61,358 nucleotides of DNA from Rachicladosporium sp. CCFEE 5018 (lineage: Eukaryota > Ascomycota > Dothideomycetes > Cladosporiales > Cladosporiaceae), in NCBI GenBank assembly GCA_002077045.2, contig KZ111143.1, positions 1,084,297 to 1,145,654 on the forward strand. Reading direction: 5' to 3'. The notes below the pieces were generated by a model. The model worked only from the letters and a program-made list of their open reading frames with translations, ran no database searches and was not told where the DNA came from. Shown here in pieces: positions 42,367-54,516 of this stretch. The translations under genes and the position numbers were made by a program. Every line of letters starts with the position of its first letter. The first letter of the stretch is position 1.

Positions 42367-45300
42367 CTAAGCACTCCCCACCCTCTCCTGATGCTGCACA
42401 AGCGTCATCAACATATTCTCCACCTGCCCATGCGCCTTCACCCACGGCATGCCCCAAACATCATAACTAGGATTCTTGATAACCTCCAGCATAGTCACCA
42501 ACAAGCCCCAAGGATGCGGCCGAGCCATACTCAGTCTGTTGACAAACACGCCTAGCATTGCCTGGCGCAAGTCCTCACTCCCGGCGCTGAAGAAATGCAC
42601 CATGGCGGTGCTGAAGTACTGCGTGTGGCCGTTGACGTAGCGGAGCTGGTTGGTCAGGGCGCAGAGGAGGTGGAAGCGTAGCTCCGGGCGGGAGAGGGTC
42701 AGGAGGCGGTCTAGGAGGCGAGCTGGAGGCGAGGCGGCGGAGAAGACGGTGCTGGCTTTTGTTGCGACGACGGCGAGATGGAGGATAAGAACGTTGATGG
42801 TGTGCGTGTCGATTGGCTTGGTCGGCCTGTCGACGAATGCCAGGATGGTGCGAACGTCGACATCGGAGCCTTCGAGCGCCTTCTCCAGATGTGTGGAGAG
42901 GCGAGCATCTTGCAGGATCTTGGCGTGATCGGTGTGCACTGCAGGCAGCTGCCGAACCTGGTCCAGTCGATTGATCTTCAGGCCGCGCTCGAACGGATCG
43001 GGCTGTTCGCTCATCACCACTTGAGTCGCCGCACTATTGACGAGATTGTGCAACTGCGAGACTCTCTCAGGGATCATCGCGTTGAGGACTGCGTGATTCT
43101 CGATCAAAAACTCCGGGTAGTCACGGTGCAACATAAGCATCAGCCGGCAGATACCCGGGTACAGCATCCTAAGCGACCCATTGCTCTCGCCCTCGTTCGC
43201 AGCAAGCCCGAAGAACCTGAACAGTGCTCCCAGAATGCGCAAGAAGGCGTCCCAAGTCCCCGTCCGGCGGCCAGAGGGCTGCAGCATCATCGGCAGGAAC
43301 AATCGTTGCGACACCAGTGTCAGCCAACTGAATGCAAAGCCCTCGAAGTGCTTCGGCTGCAAAGCCTCGAAAGTCATCGCAAAGCTCGAGAGGATCTCAG
43401 CACGCTCTGAGTCACTGAGTCGGTGGCGGATGTCGTGCATGCTGCATAGCAGCGAGCTGAAGAGGCGGAAGTAGACTCTAGCTGGGAACCGCTCCTGTAG
43501 CTTCGCGTACTCGCTCGCAAAGACCATGAAGATCAGGCGCATGATTGAGGCGAACAGTCGGGTGGGCGGAGCTCGCTCTGAGTCGTCCGAGCTCTGTTGT
43601 ACAACCAGCACAGCGATCAGCTGCGCCAGCGCATCGACCTGCAAGTATGGCCCGTCGCTGGTAGGGAAAGGCAGCGACAGGGCGCGCTCATGAGCGTTGG
43701 TGGCCAATTCGATGCAACAGCGGAAGAACTTGATGGCTTCATCCTCAGTATCAAGAATATGCTGCGCATGCAGCTGCTGGGCAAACGCGATGGTAGCACG
43801 TTGCGGCGATCTCTTGCGCTGTAGATGGATCCATTCCTCGAAGATGTACTCCAGTTGATCCTGCTTCTCTGACAGTGGCGGGCTGGGCAGGCCGTTCGGC
43901 TGATCGGTCGGCAGCTGTAGCTTTGACATGATCTCACGCCCAGCGACCAGATCTGGCTCTTGCGCAAGCCAGTCGCTCAGCGCCTCGTAAGACTGCGTGA
44001 AGTCCGAGCGGAAGGCACGTACTGTGCTGTTGCCAAGAATGACCTCGGATACAAACTCGCTCAAGAAAGGTAGGGCTGCCACGCGCTTCTGTCTCAATGC
44101 CTTCGCGGTAAGCATGTCAATCTGGTCGACGTCCATAAGTCGCTCCGAGACCATGACAACAGTCACCGGTGCATTGAAGATCCGATCATCCTCTTGCATG
44201 GCGAGATGCGAAGTAATGTAGCGCATAGTATGCACCGACATACGGCACAGACTAGTCAGGAACCTGACCAAGACCTCAGTCTCGAGTCGCTTTCCAGGGA
44301 AGTGGTACACGCGGCCCAGTATCTCCTGAGCGGTGGCGATTATGAGATCCTCTTTGCCTGGCGTCACGTCGATGACGTTCACCAGCTGCTCAAACAGTCT
44401 GCGCACGGTCGAGTCGCTGGCAATCTCGGAAATGTGCTGCTCGCTAGCCTCACGACACGCTTGTTGCAGGTTGTCCAGCATGTTCCTGATTGTCTGACCG
44501 ATGGACTCTGCGTAACCGTTCATGCCGTGCTGGCCTGCTGGGCCTTGTGCTGCGAGCTGCTGCATCCGCTGTTGTGGCACAGCGCGTGGGACGGCGTGCA
44601 TGTCGGCAGGTGTCTGCAAATTCGATAGGTAGCTCGTATCGGAGACAATATTCTCGAGCTGCCGGCTTGCATCGGCGACGCCGCTGCTGATAGCCTGTGC
44701 AGAAGCCACAGCCGTGCCTTTGACGCGGCCAAAGTCCTGATAGATGCCATACTGCTGTTCATTGAGACCACCAAGCTGCTGACTGAACGGCTCTGGGATG
44801 AGCTGCGACCATCGCGTGATCGGAGGGTTGTTGTACGGCTCATTCGGTCGCTGTTCGTTGTGGTGACGCCGGATCTCGACGGCCTGCTGCAGCTGCGCAT
44901 CTGCCTCTGACAGCGAGTGCTCTTCAGCTGCCTGCTCGACAAGACTGCACACCGTGTCAATGTTGTCGTTCACGAACATCAAGATCTGACCTTCCGGCAG
45001 TTGGACGGGCAGGCTAGTCGATGCCAACATGCGGATGTTGTTCATTATGCTCATTCGGAGTGGCTCCTTGCAAGTCACGAGTGCAAGACTCCCAGACAAG
45101 CTCCTACCCATAGTATGGGCGGCGGTCCGCAGCTTCTCCACGTCGCTCTCGACAGCAAAGTCCTTCTGGATGAGCTCAGCGGTCGCAATAGCCGCAATGG
45201 TCACCGAACGTTCCACGACTGGTGCAATGATCTCGTAGATCGCCTGCTGTGCCGCATTGATGAATATGGTGCGAAGCTGCGGTTGCGTCACATTGCCAGC

Positions 45301-48300
45301 AGCCTGCGGGATCTGTAGCACGTTACCCAGGTCCGGCAGAGCTGCTATGACTGCCTCTGGAGTGAAGCGCTCGCTTGCGGCCCTCTTGGACAGGCCCATA
45401 AGATGCATCTCACCGAAGCCGTCAGGCCCACCTTCGGGTACGTACTGCTGAAGCATATTCATCTCGTGCAGTGGTGGCCTCGAGCTGATCACATCGAGAG
45501 GTGTGATCTTATTGATGTCGAGACTAAGCTCCTTGCACAAGACCTCGATCTCGAACTTCTGATTGAGCTTGAGTTCCGGCATGTAGTATAGCTCAGCAAG
45601 AAAGCCGAGCAGCTCCATCAACCATGGATTCGGCGGCTGAAAGATGCTCGACTTGGCCGCATGCACAAGAACCTTGCATGTGAACGGGATGGCGATGATG
45701 AGTCGCTGGCTGTCGTAGGCTTCCAGAAGTAGGTCCTTCACAGAAAGGTTACGGTGCAGTATCGGCAGATTGCGAGCGAGTGTGAGTGACCCAAGCCAGC
45801 CTGCGAGGCTCTTGAGGCTGGTGCGTTCTTGCGGCGAGTCCATTGTCGTTTGTGCGTTAAGCATCTTAGCGCAGCTGAGATACGTCTCGCGCAAGACCTC
45901 GGTCCAAAGCGCCTTTTGATCAAAATTCTCGAGAAGCTGCAAGTATAGCGCTTGGTAGTTGGGCTGCGACTTAGCCAGCTCTTCGACCAAGTAGTGCGCA
46001 AACCACGGGTGATGCCTTTGCTCGAGTGCGCCTTGCAGATCCTTGAACTTCTCTTCAAGGTTTCTCTTAGACATGTTATTGAGCACAAAGATGACCTTGT
46101 CAGACACATCATCATCAGGTGTTTCATAGATGTCTTGTCGATGTGGCTGGTCTACACCAATGCTCGTGAAGTTCGAGATGGGCGCGTCGACTGGGAAGTC
46201 CTCGTCCAATGTACCGTTGGGCAGTCCGTTGACTGCATCGCCGTTCATGCTGCCAATATCTTGCCGCAATTCAGCCATGACTCTCTCAGCAGCTGCGCTG
46301 ACTTGCGTATCGGCCAAGCTGTCGATCAACAGCACACGCTGCGCGAGCTCTGGCCAGTCGGAGAAGCGGTCCATGAAGTGCAGTAGTGCCTGCATGCCGA
46401 ATTTCCACATCGAGTCTTCGTTAGTATACAGTGTCACAGCATCGAACACCATCTGCAGCGCGATCCTCAGGCTGAAGCCAGACAGTACCTCATACTTGAT
46501 CAGGCCGCCAAACAGTACTGCAGTGGTCGCAAGCGCCTCATTTGGGTACTCGCCGAAACAGTTATACTCATCGAAAAGTCCGTGGATCATACCCACGAAC
46601 AAATCCTGATTGGCAGGGTCGCTCGATTGTTTGAGGCGTTTGAGCTCTTCAATTACATCATTTGCATCAACGCCGTTGCCATACATCTTCTTGTATTGCT
46701 CTTCCATTTGAGCAACGACATCATGGGGTAGCGTGTTACCCGACGCATTGTTCGCCAGAATGATGGCGTCCAGCTTCTCGTCCTCTCCAAAATTGATGAG
46801 TCTTGGGTAAGGCTGGATAGCAAGGCGGACAGTTGGAATGAGCTCCTCTTCAGATATCACATCCTGTATCATAGACAGAAGCTTGTGCACCGATTTGAGC
46901 TGTATTGATGGCATCGGTGCTGGAGGTTGTGCTGGAGATCCATCCTCATTCACCTCCAGCGGCCGTTGCACTATCGATTCGTACTCGATCTTGTTGCGGA
47001 GGAAGTTAACGATCGCACTTGCAAACGCGGGAACACCCATATTGCTGACGTGTTGTTGTGCGAAGTCGTCAAGGTCGCACGTTCCCTTACCATGCGCGTA
47101 CATCGCCAGTTCAAGGACGAAGGTGCTTTGAATAGTAAGCAGAACTTCCAACCATCCGTGTTCCATGGCGTGCTCGTAGATGATGCTGATAAGGTTGTTG
47201 TCCTGCGTGTAGAATTCCACCATCCTTGTGGCGACCCACTGTTTCTCGATGCGCCACAGAGCATTCATGACGAAGTCGTAGTTCTCGTGCTGCTTGAGGA
47301 GAAAGGGGAAGAAAAGCTGCTTCAACGCCTGATCCTGCAGCTGTCCCCAAGGTTTTGGCACAGCGGCGGCAGCACAGACAAACGTAGTCATGTTCGGGTT
47401 GATGAGCGTTTCCGGGATTGACATCTGCTGTGCTCGATTGTAGCTTTCCTGCGACTGAAATATCATGGTGAACAGTGCCGCAGTCGCGTCCATTGACACA
47501 AGTGGATGTTTCACTGCCTTCTCAGCAAACTCTCTGACGCTGGCAGAGGCGCCTTGAAAGTCATCGAGAGTGAAGCTCTGGCGCAGGTTGGGGATTTGAC
47601 TGACATCCAGTTCGTCTGGTGTGGTCGAAAGGAACGCCACGACAAAGCTGAGTTGAGTATCCGGCGCATTCCATGCACCACCCCAAAGGTTTTGGATGTC
47701 GAAGTTCGTGTACTCTCGGGCGAGTGGCAGGAGCGCATTGTACATGACCAAGAATTGCTTCTTCGTGACACTTAGCTTGTTGACATCGAAGCCTTGCACA
47801 ACGTCTGCCCAGTCGATCTTCGCGCCTGCGCGGTGCTGTCTGATCGCTTGTACGAACACGCCAAGGTCATACGCTTCTCCGTTCTCAGCGATCGCCATGA
47901 ACAGCAGGGCCATAGCTATCGGCCGATAAGCTATGTCCTGCGTTGGCACGCCTGCCAGCACATCTCTACATGCCTCCAGCGTCGCCGTACATTCTGGACC
48001 CGCTCGTTGTATTTGCCGCGCGAGTCTTCCATCTGATGATTCCAGTAGTTCCATCAGTGCGATCGCTGATTCCACCGACGTTGGAGGTCTCTTCTTCAAA
48101 TCACTGTATCTGCCAAGTGTCGCGTACTTCAGGTTTTCGCGCTGCTCTTCTCCCCAGATCCTCGGAGGATCCTGTACCAACCTGTCTACGATCGATGCGA
48201 TCACGTCGTCGCTGACGTTCGTGTTGGTGCTCGATGGTTGTTTCAGTGCCACTGCAGAAAGAAACGATGAGAAGTTCGACGTGAGTATCGCGTCACCTGA

Positions 48301-49178
48301 TTGCACATTAGCCTTTAGTCCACTTGTGAAACACTTCTCGGGCTGGTTTGCTCAATAGAGCACACAATAGCAGCAGACTCACCCTTTGCGCGTAGCTCTG
48401 ACTTTGCCGCCTTCCGACAAGACAACGCCAGGGCGACCTTTGCTATCGGACTCAACCGGAAATGATCCACTAGACCTTGCAGGTCAAGATCCCGGAATAC
48501 GTCGCCGTCGCTCGTGTCCAACGCCTCAGCTATTTTGACAGCCTGTTGCGGATCTTGCGATAGCTTCTGCAACTCTTGAACTAGTAATTGGTAGTTCCCC
48601 GCTGCAGCGCCATCAGCCGGCTGCCGAAACGCGTTCGGGAACACGACCCCCGCATTGCTTTGCAGCAGTCGGCGGAAGTACTGCGGGTACACCTCCATGT
48701 TCTCCTCCACCAGGCGGCGGATCTTAGCCGCCTGCGCTTGCCAGCGTTCGCTCTCGCCGCCGTCGTCTTTGATGGTGCGAAGGAGGATGTCCAGCTGTGT
48801 CACCACAAGCCCCTTCAGCTGGTTAGGGGAGGAGGCAGTGGCTGAATGTGGTCCCGTCGAGGATGTCGGTGAGACGGCCGTAGATAACGAGACCGAGGGC
48901 GAGTGTCGAGTGAAGCGGACCACGCCGCCGGGGGAGTTGCTGCCAAGTGGGGAAGTTATGCGTTGAGCACGTGAAGGACTATCGGCGGTGGTTGATGGTC
49001 GCGAGGATGTCCCGGATGTTGATATAGGGGCCGGACCGCCGCGTTGTAGCTGTCGTATTGCAGTGCCTGACCAGGGCGTCTGCGGTTGTGCTGGCGGTGG
49101 TCTTGTGCCTCGTGCGCCGGGTGTGGAGTTGATGGGCAGGGAGTGATCCTGGGAGGAATTGGAGAGGCGGTCGCTCAT
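42367..49178 (-). CDS. NOT1: CCR4-NOT complex scaffold subunit NOT1
   Basis: Largest gene in the window: 2241 residues in two exons (49178-48383 and 48296-42367) joined by an 86-base intron GTGAGT...AATCAG that preserves the frame. Exon 1 starts with a Ser/Pro-rich disordered stretch (MSDRLSNSSQDH) and enters the N-terminal HEAT repeats. Exon 2 holds the rest of the helical scaffold; recognisable are FASAIVNFLRNKIEYESIVQ, the Caf1-binding MIF4G-like middle region, PPITRWSQLIPEPFSQQLGG region (a Trp-rich linker) and the C-terminal NOT module (LMLMLHRDYPEFLIENHAVL, HLLCALTNQLRYVNGHTQYF). NOT1 holds the Ccr4/Caf1 deadenylases and the NOT2-NOT3/5 module for mRNA decay. The ORF of 5.9 kb has no frame break, a useful control for the sequence quality of the scaffold. 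Confidence 0.96.
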
Positions 49179-49725
49179 CGGTGCGACGCGGCGCACATTG
49201 GAGCGGCGCTACGTGAGCCGGGTGTGAAGTGATAAGGGAAGAATAAGGGTGAGGGGAGTGGGTGCGGAAGTGTGGTCGTTCACAGTGAGGTTCGCACACC
49301 TGGAAGTCAAGCTGGACGGGACTTGGCGCGGGACTCGAGTCAGTTGAGGACAGGAGCGACCTCCAACAATGAGATGAGGGAAGCTACTACACGTATATTT
49401 CCCAAGGGAGGATACTCTCTGCAACCATTCGGAATCGTATAGAGCTGCTCTCGACATAAGCAGGCATACTATTCACCCACAGCACACTGGTGAGAGTCTG
49501 ACTGTACTCGTGCCACCTAGATAACTAACGGAATACCCTCACGCTCCATGCCATCATCGCTGCCGTTCGTGTCCAAGGTCGTAGATCAATGTGCCAGACC
49601 CGCATAGAGGAACGAATCCGGCGCTATCTCATTGTGGCCTTCACAGCGAGAGTTTTCGCCACGCAGAAAAGTGAGGCTCCTGCATGCAGCCAGACGAGCT
49701 ATCAGCTGTGCAGCAACTCTCGTTG
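49179..49725. other. Intergenic upstream of NOT1
   Basis: About 550 bases with the NOT1 promoter and the 3' flank of the next minus-strand gene. In-frame sequence continues above the chosen NOT1 ATG to 49196 (MRRVAP), so the start could be six codons earlier. Confidence 0.5.
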
Positions 49726-51005
49726 CTACTCAATCTGGGCGCCTTTCGCGGCACACAGCCTCCGAGTGACCTCCATCATCGGGCTCTTCTTCTCCTGTAA
49801 GTAGTTCGACAGAACCACACCATCGATCTCCATTATCTTGAAGAAGTCTCGAGCCAATCCATGCAGCGCTAGCTGGTGCAAGCTACTGCGCTCCTCCGTG
49901 CCCCATGCATCGCACCCCCGACTCCCGACCTCGACACCCATCAACGCTGGCCCTGACAGAGCACCCATGCGGCGCAGCTTCTTCATGCAGTCAGCTTGCA
50001 GATCCGGCATTCGGAACCACGAAGCGGCGCGGTATGCCAGACTGATAGTCTTCGCATGATCAATGACAAGCTCGATGTCGTCGCCTTCCTCGAAGTCTGT
50101 GGCTTCAGGCAGGTGGCGGAGCTTTGGAGCGAAAGCGCCAACGGCAAGATAATCTGCGACTGCCTTGAACTCCTTTGCACTGATCTGCGGCATGGTCATA
50201 GTGAGTGGCAAATAATCTCCGTAGTCCAGGGATGGGTAGAGACAGTTCTTCAGTGTGGGCACGCGCTCGACACCGACCTTCGAGACCAATATTGGCAGAG
50301 CGCGTCTGCCCACCACTGCGATGTATTCGTAATCGGTAGCTTCGTCTCTGAGAGCTACGATGTCCTCGTGCGTGGGGAAGTGGTAGGATAAGGGTCCTTC
50401 GCCAGCTGTGAGTGCGTCCATTTGAGCTTGCGAGAGCTTTCTCTTAGGCTCCCTGCAAGCATCAAGCGAAGGTGATGCTGAACGCTTGCGCGCAGTTATC
50501 TTTGGCCTAGTCTCCGAGTGACGCGAGCGACTCGAGTTCGTCGGTGAAGTGCTGGTCGAGCGCGACTGGCGTGAAAAAAGCATCGGAGCTGCGACTTTCT
50601 CCTGATCAATGTAGTTATGCCAGAAGTTGGCATCCTTCAGCATTGGCGCATCCTGCCTGAAAGCTATGCGGCGTTTCTCCTCATGAGCTGCGAGTGACGA
50701 GCCCTCGTAATACGAAGTCAATCTAGTAACAGCAGCGTAGTTCATGTTCGGATTGTACGTTCGCAGATTCGCTGGGCTGACCCAGCAGCTGACTTCCGTC
50801 AGTGTTGCCCCTGTCCAAGCCCTCAAATAGTGCAGACTTACTACTGGCGATAGCCAAGTACAATGACGGCCACTTGATGCTTCTCTTGTCGCCTCTCGAG
50901 CTCACGATCCGGCATGCATTCTTCATAGCAGACCACGACTGGCCAGACTTGACCGTTGAGCTTGATCACGTAGGTTTGATCCAATTGGGGGTCTAACTTC
51001 GTCAT
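49726..51005 (-). CDS. PWWP-like plus BTB-like mould protein
   Basis: 408 residues in two exons (51005-50842, 50788-49726) with a 53-base intron GTAAGT...AGTCAG. The N-terminal part (YVIKLNGQVWPVVVCYEECM, VAVIVLGYRQYCWVSPANLRTYNP) fits the small beta-barrel of a PWWP/Tudor-like domain; the intron splits it and splicing restores CWVSPANL. A basic, Ser-rich linker follows (RPKITARKRSASPS). The C-terminal half resembles fungal BTB-like folds (EFKAVADYLAVGAFAPKL, LAYRAASWFRMPDLQADCM), which start with a segment such as YEYIAVVGRRALPILVSKVG. This combination is common in moulds but not studied. A chromatin or ubiquitin-ligase adaptor role is only an inference. Confidence 0.6.
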
Positions 51006-51801
51006 CGTAGCTTCGTGTCGTGTGAATCTGTGAGGTAGAGGTGCTGTTTGTATGGACGAGAAAAGGAAGTCTTAGTACCTTTGGAGGAGAGTTACGTCTA
51101 GTCCCATGAGGAACACATGTGATTCTGCCCATGTGCAATCACGTGCGTTTTGTGAAGTCATCTGCAAAGTGAGTGAGCTCTTGCACTGATGTAGTAGCAC
51201 TATAAGTACATCGGCTTTCGCTGATGGCATGATTCAATCCGGAGCATGAGATCAGACGTTCTCACCGGAACGACATATTGGGCGCCTGCACCATTGAGTA
51301 AAGCGTGGCTCGACTCTCTCATCTCGACAGTGATGGACACGGTGCTCACACAAAGCAGCCGAAGTGGGCTCTGCAGAGTGATGTGTGCTAATCGCCTAAA
51401 GTGGACGCACTCCAGTCTGGACCTCAAGTGTGGCGTAACGCCTGAGAATGGTTCGATGAACAACACTCTATACCAGAGGCCGGAAGGTAGTGTTGTCAAG
51501 TCAGGATTCATCGCGGTGAAGCTCGGACGGAGAGTAAGACAGATGAAGTCTAACAACAGGGATTCGGCATGGCCCGACCCTAGCGTGGCAACATCTCCTC
51601 TAAATGTTGTAGACACGTTGAATTGTATATATATCCTGCGCAGGTCAGCTTCAACTTCGTGACCTCACGTCGCTACTCAAAGCAAATAAGGAATCGCGAA
51701 TTCAAGCGTGTGCAGCGAGTCTCTTGAGCTGCAGAAATACGCTCCTCCCAGCGAACAGTCAGATCCAATTTACCACTTGCTAACTCGACAACACCATCGC
51801 G
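51006..51801. other. Intergenic, divergent promoters
   Basis: About 800 bases between the PWWP-like gene and SEC11. Two 138-codon ORFs on opposite strands overlap here almost perfectly; neither has a domain, so both are considered chance. Confidence 0.45.
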
Positions 51802-52383
51802 ATGTTCGGCTCACTCGCCAACATGCAGCCCCGGCAGCTGGCCGCCCAAGTCCTCCAGTTTGCCCTCGTGCTCTCGACCGCATTCATGCTCTGGAAAGGT
51901 CTCTCAGTTGTGACAGACTCCGGATCACCAATCGTTGTCGTACTCTCCGGCAGCATGGAGCCAGCTTTTCAGCGAGGAGACCTGTTAGTCCTGTGGAATC
52001 GACGGCAAGAGACACAAGTGGGCGAGGTTGTCGTGTATAATGTGCGGGATAAGGACATCCCGATCGTGCACAGAGTGATAAGGAGATTTGGGGGAGGGTA
52101 AGCTTCACAGGTCTCAGCATGACTAGGCGAGGTACGTTGCTGACTGGAGAGCAGATCAAAGCCACTACAGCTCTTGACGAAGGGCGATAACAACGCTGCG
52201 GATGACACGGAGCTCTACGCCCGCGGACAAAGCTTCCTCGACCGTAAGAAAGATGTCGTGGGCAGTGTTGCCGGCTACGTCCCCTACGTTGGCTATGTCA
52301 CGATTCTACTGAGCGAGTACCCATGGCTGAAGACTGCCATGCTCGTGTTCATGGCGCTGACGGTTGTGCTGCAGCGCGAGTGA
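51802..52383 (+). CDS. SEC11: Signal peptidase complex catalytic subunit SEC11
   Basis: Serine endopeptidase of the ER signal peptidase complex, 174 residues in two exons (51802-52097, 52155-52383). The N-terminal membrane helix (ALVLSTAFMLWKGLSVVT) precedes the catalytic Ser in VVLSGSMEPAFQRGD, the His in IPIVHRVIRRFG and the Asp in LLTKGDNNAADD, with the C-terminal helix LKTAMLVFMALTVVLQ. The intron GTAAGC...GAGCAG (57 bases) lies between the His and Asp motifs; the later CTACAG acceptor would break the frame, so the GAGCAG site at 52154 is used. It cleaves signal peptides from secretory proteins such as the xylanase. Its 3' end faces the NADAR gene with only 69 bases between stops. Confidence 0.96.
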
Positions 52384-52452
52384 GGCTTTGGCTCGGAAGC
52401 GGCATGCGTACTTGGACGCCTGTGTAAGAGGCAGGTACGAACGCTGAAAGTC

Positions 52453-53195
52453 TCAAAGCTTTGCTTCCTCCCGCAATTTCCGCCTCACGACCATCATGGC
52501 TTTTCCGAGTCGGTTCTCGCCCCAATCATGTCGATTCTCGGTCGCATTGTCAGCGTGGTAGCCGACGCCCCAAATCCTGTCACTTGGCGATGACTGGAAT
52601 TATCGTGTCAGCAACAGTAGCAGACGGAACAATGGCGACATTAACGCACTTCGACGAGTTCGCGTTCGCCAGTCGCAAGTAGCAGCTTGGCCATTTCAGC
52701 GCTCGACTTGCCCATGGTGAACTTGTGGTAATTGCCCTCCTCGACAATGCGACTCTTGTCTGACTAGGCGTCAGTCACTGGTAAGTCTCTGAGACAGGGG
52801 GATCTCACGCTCGTCCCACTTTGGTCTATTGAAGCCTGTGGCCTAAATGAAGGTCAGCTCGACGTTCAGTGGACCGAGATGTCTGTCAAACCGACCTTGC
52901 GGCCAAGAGCCTGATGCTCCGCAGGGACGGTCGTCTGCATCATCTTGCTTGCAGATTCCTTGGTGATACGTTAACCGGAGGGCCAGCGGTATGGTGGTAA
53001 TAAGTCACATACCTCATCGCCAAACAACTTCGCTTTTTGTATCATCATCCACATCTCCGTATGCGCGTAAAGCACCCCGTCCACCTCAAACGGACACTCG
53101 TACCACTGTGACATGAACCCATATGGTTCCTCGAACTCTCTCCAGAAATAGACGGGACCCAGTGATGGATCATCTGTGATGGTGGTAGTCGCCAT
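52453..53195 (-). CDS. NADAR-domain (YbiA-like) protein
   Basis: 176 residues in five short exons: 53195-53013, 52958-52896, 52842-52809, 52759-52650 and 52593-52453, with introns of 53-56 bases for most and 49 for one. Spliced together they give a full NADAR domain: VYFWREFEEPYGFMSQWYEC, the EMWMMIQKAKLFGDE helix, TTVPAEHQALGRK, TGFNRPKWDE and the C-terminal RIWGVGYHADNATEN with WGENRLGKAMMVVR. Bacterial YbiA-type proteins hydrolyse the N-glycosidic bond of riboflavin-pathway intermediates as damage control, and NADAR proteins have been linked to ADP-ribose and NAD metabolism; the fungal substrate is not known. The first exon begins MATTTITDD. Because the exons are so short, only the first is visible as an ORF. 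Confidence 0.9.
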
Positions 53196-53577
53196 TATGA
53201 TGAATCGTGCAAACGCTGGTCTGGCGATGAACGAGCAGGCTGGTTCTTGTGCAATTAGTTGACCAATTCGGTGATCTGGTCTGCGTAATGTGCTAGGTGT
53301 ATATCCTAGTGCTGCAGTGACTGCTATGATCAAGGTTCAATTGCCCGTACAAGACATACCGACAAGAACGTCACTTCCTCTCGGCTTACCGGGCCGAAGT
53401 GGGAAGGCCACATTTGTCGATCGACCGACGTACTACTACCATTTCGTACAAGCCGTGAAGCTACGAACTCGCTCTTGCACTTGGTAGCGATATTGCTGAT
53501 CGCTATAAGAACATCAGGGCGCCCGTCGGAGAGGTAGGTGCACGTCCTCTTGTACACATCTTACAACGACTCCAGCC
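53196..53577. other. Divergent promoter, NADAR / DUF1349 genes
   Basis: About 380 bases between two divergent start codons; no further ORF supported. Confidence 0.5.
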
Positions 53578-54189
53578 ATGGCATCTACCTGGGAGACTCT
53601 CAATGCCCCATCCTCCGTTCTACCCAAGGATCCCTCGGCACCGTTCACCCTCACGACCCCTCCCAAAACAGACATCTGGCGCCACCCGACCCTGAACTCC
53701 TTCAACGCCCCCGCCGTAGGCCGTCGCGTCCCCTTCAAACACTTCACCTCGATCAAAACCACCGTCTCCGGCCCTTGGAGAACGCAATTCGATCAAGGCG
53801 GCCTCTTCCTAGTCTTCCTACCCTCTCCATCCAGCGAGCCCTCCAAATCCCAATGGGTCAAAGCCGGCATCGAGTTCTTCAACGGCGAGGCAAAGCTGGG
53901 CGTTGTAGGGACTGACAAGTACTCGGACTGGAGTCTTTGTCCGATGTTTGAGAAGGGTCAGAGTGCGACGTTCGAGGCTGTGAAGGACGGGGAGACGTTG
54001 TGGGTTTATGTTGTTGTGGGTGGGAAGCGGGAGGCGTTGAGGGAGGTGAAGTGGGCTGAGATGGAGAGGGAGGGGGAGATTTGGGTAGGGGTGTATGCTG
54101 CTAAGCCGACGGCTGAGGAGGGTGATGCGGAGAAGGGGTTGGAGGTGAGGTTTGAGGGGGTGGAGGTCGTGACTGGTGATGGGAAGTGA
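53578..54189 (+). CDS. DUF1349 family protein
   Basis: 203 residues, intronless, no signal peptide. The fold is the concanavalin A-like beta sandwich of the DUF1349 (regulation of enolase-type) family: TLTTPPKTDIWRHPTLNSF near the start, TVSGPWRTQFDQGGLFLVF, WVKAGIEFFNGEAKLGVVGT, SDWSLCPMFE and the C-terminal strand EIWVGVYAAKPTAEEGD and GLEVRFEGVEVV. Codon use shifts midway from C-ending to G/T-rich codons, which is also seen in other genes of this window (ARP6, FAS2 3' end). Function unknown; a carbohydrate-binding role is possible from the fold. Confidence 0.85.
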   Translation: MASTWETLNAPSSVLPKDPSAPFTLTTPPKTDIWRHPTLNSFNAPAVGRRVPFKHFTSIKTTVSGPWRTQFDQGGLFLVFLPSPSSEPSKSQWVKAGIEFFNGEAKLGVVGTDKYSDWSLCPMFEKGQSATFEAVKDGETLWVYVVVGGKREALREVKWAEMEREGEIWVGVYAAKPTAEEGDAEKGLEVRFEGVEVVTGDGK

Positions 54190-54516
54190 GGCGAGGGTGC
54201 CCACCTTAATTGTGCAGTATAATAGATTGTCTCGGACGTAGCGGTAGACTGAGGCCATGTGAGATGGGCAGATGGCGAGTTGTGGACATCGCTGTTCATC
54301 TGCCCCTCGGAAGTCCATATCTGATCTGCGCCTTCATGTAGCCACGTGACAGCCATGGCCGGCTCATGAAAGGGGTGCTCAGATGCCCGGCTGTCTCGCT
54401 CAGTTCTCGCTCAGTTGCGTGCCACCATCATCCCATGAGCGCCGTAGAGGTCGCCAAAGTCGCTGAAAGCTGCGCTGACTCGTTTGCCAATATTTGCGAT
54501 AGCTGTGATGACTCCA

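Noticed and set aside
51200..51662. Two overlapping 138-codon ORFs on opposite strands
   Set aside because: Neither shows a domain, signal peptide or intron structure; mutual overlap is expected by chance in this base composition.
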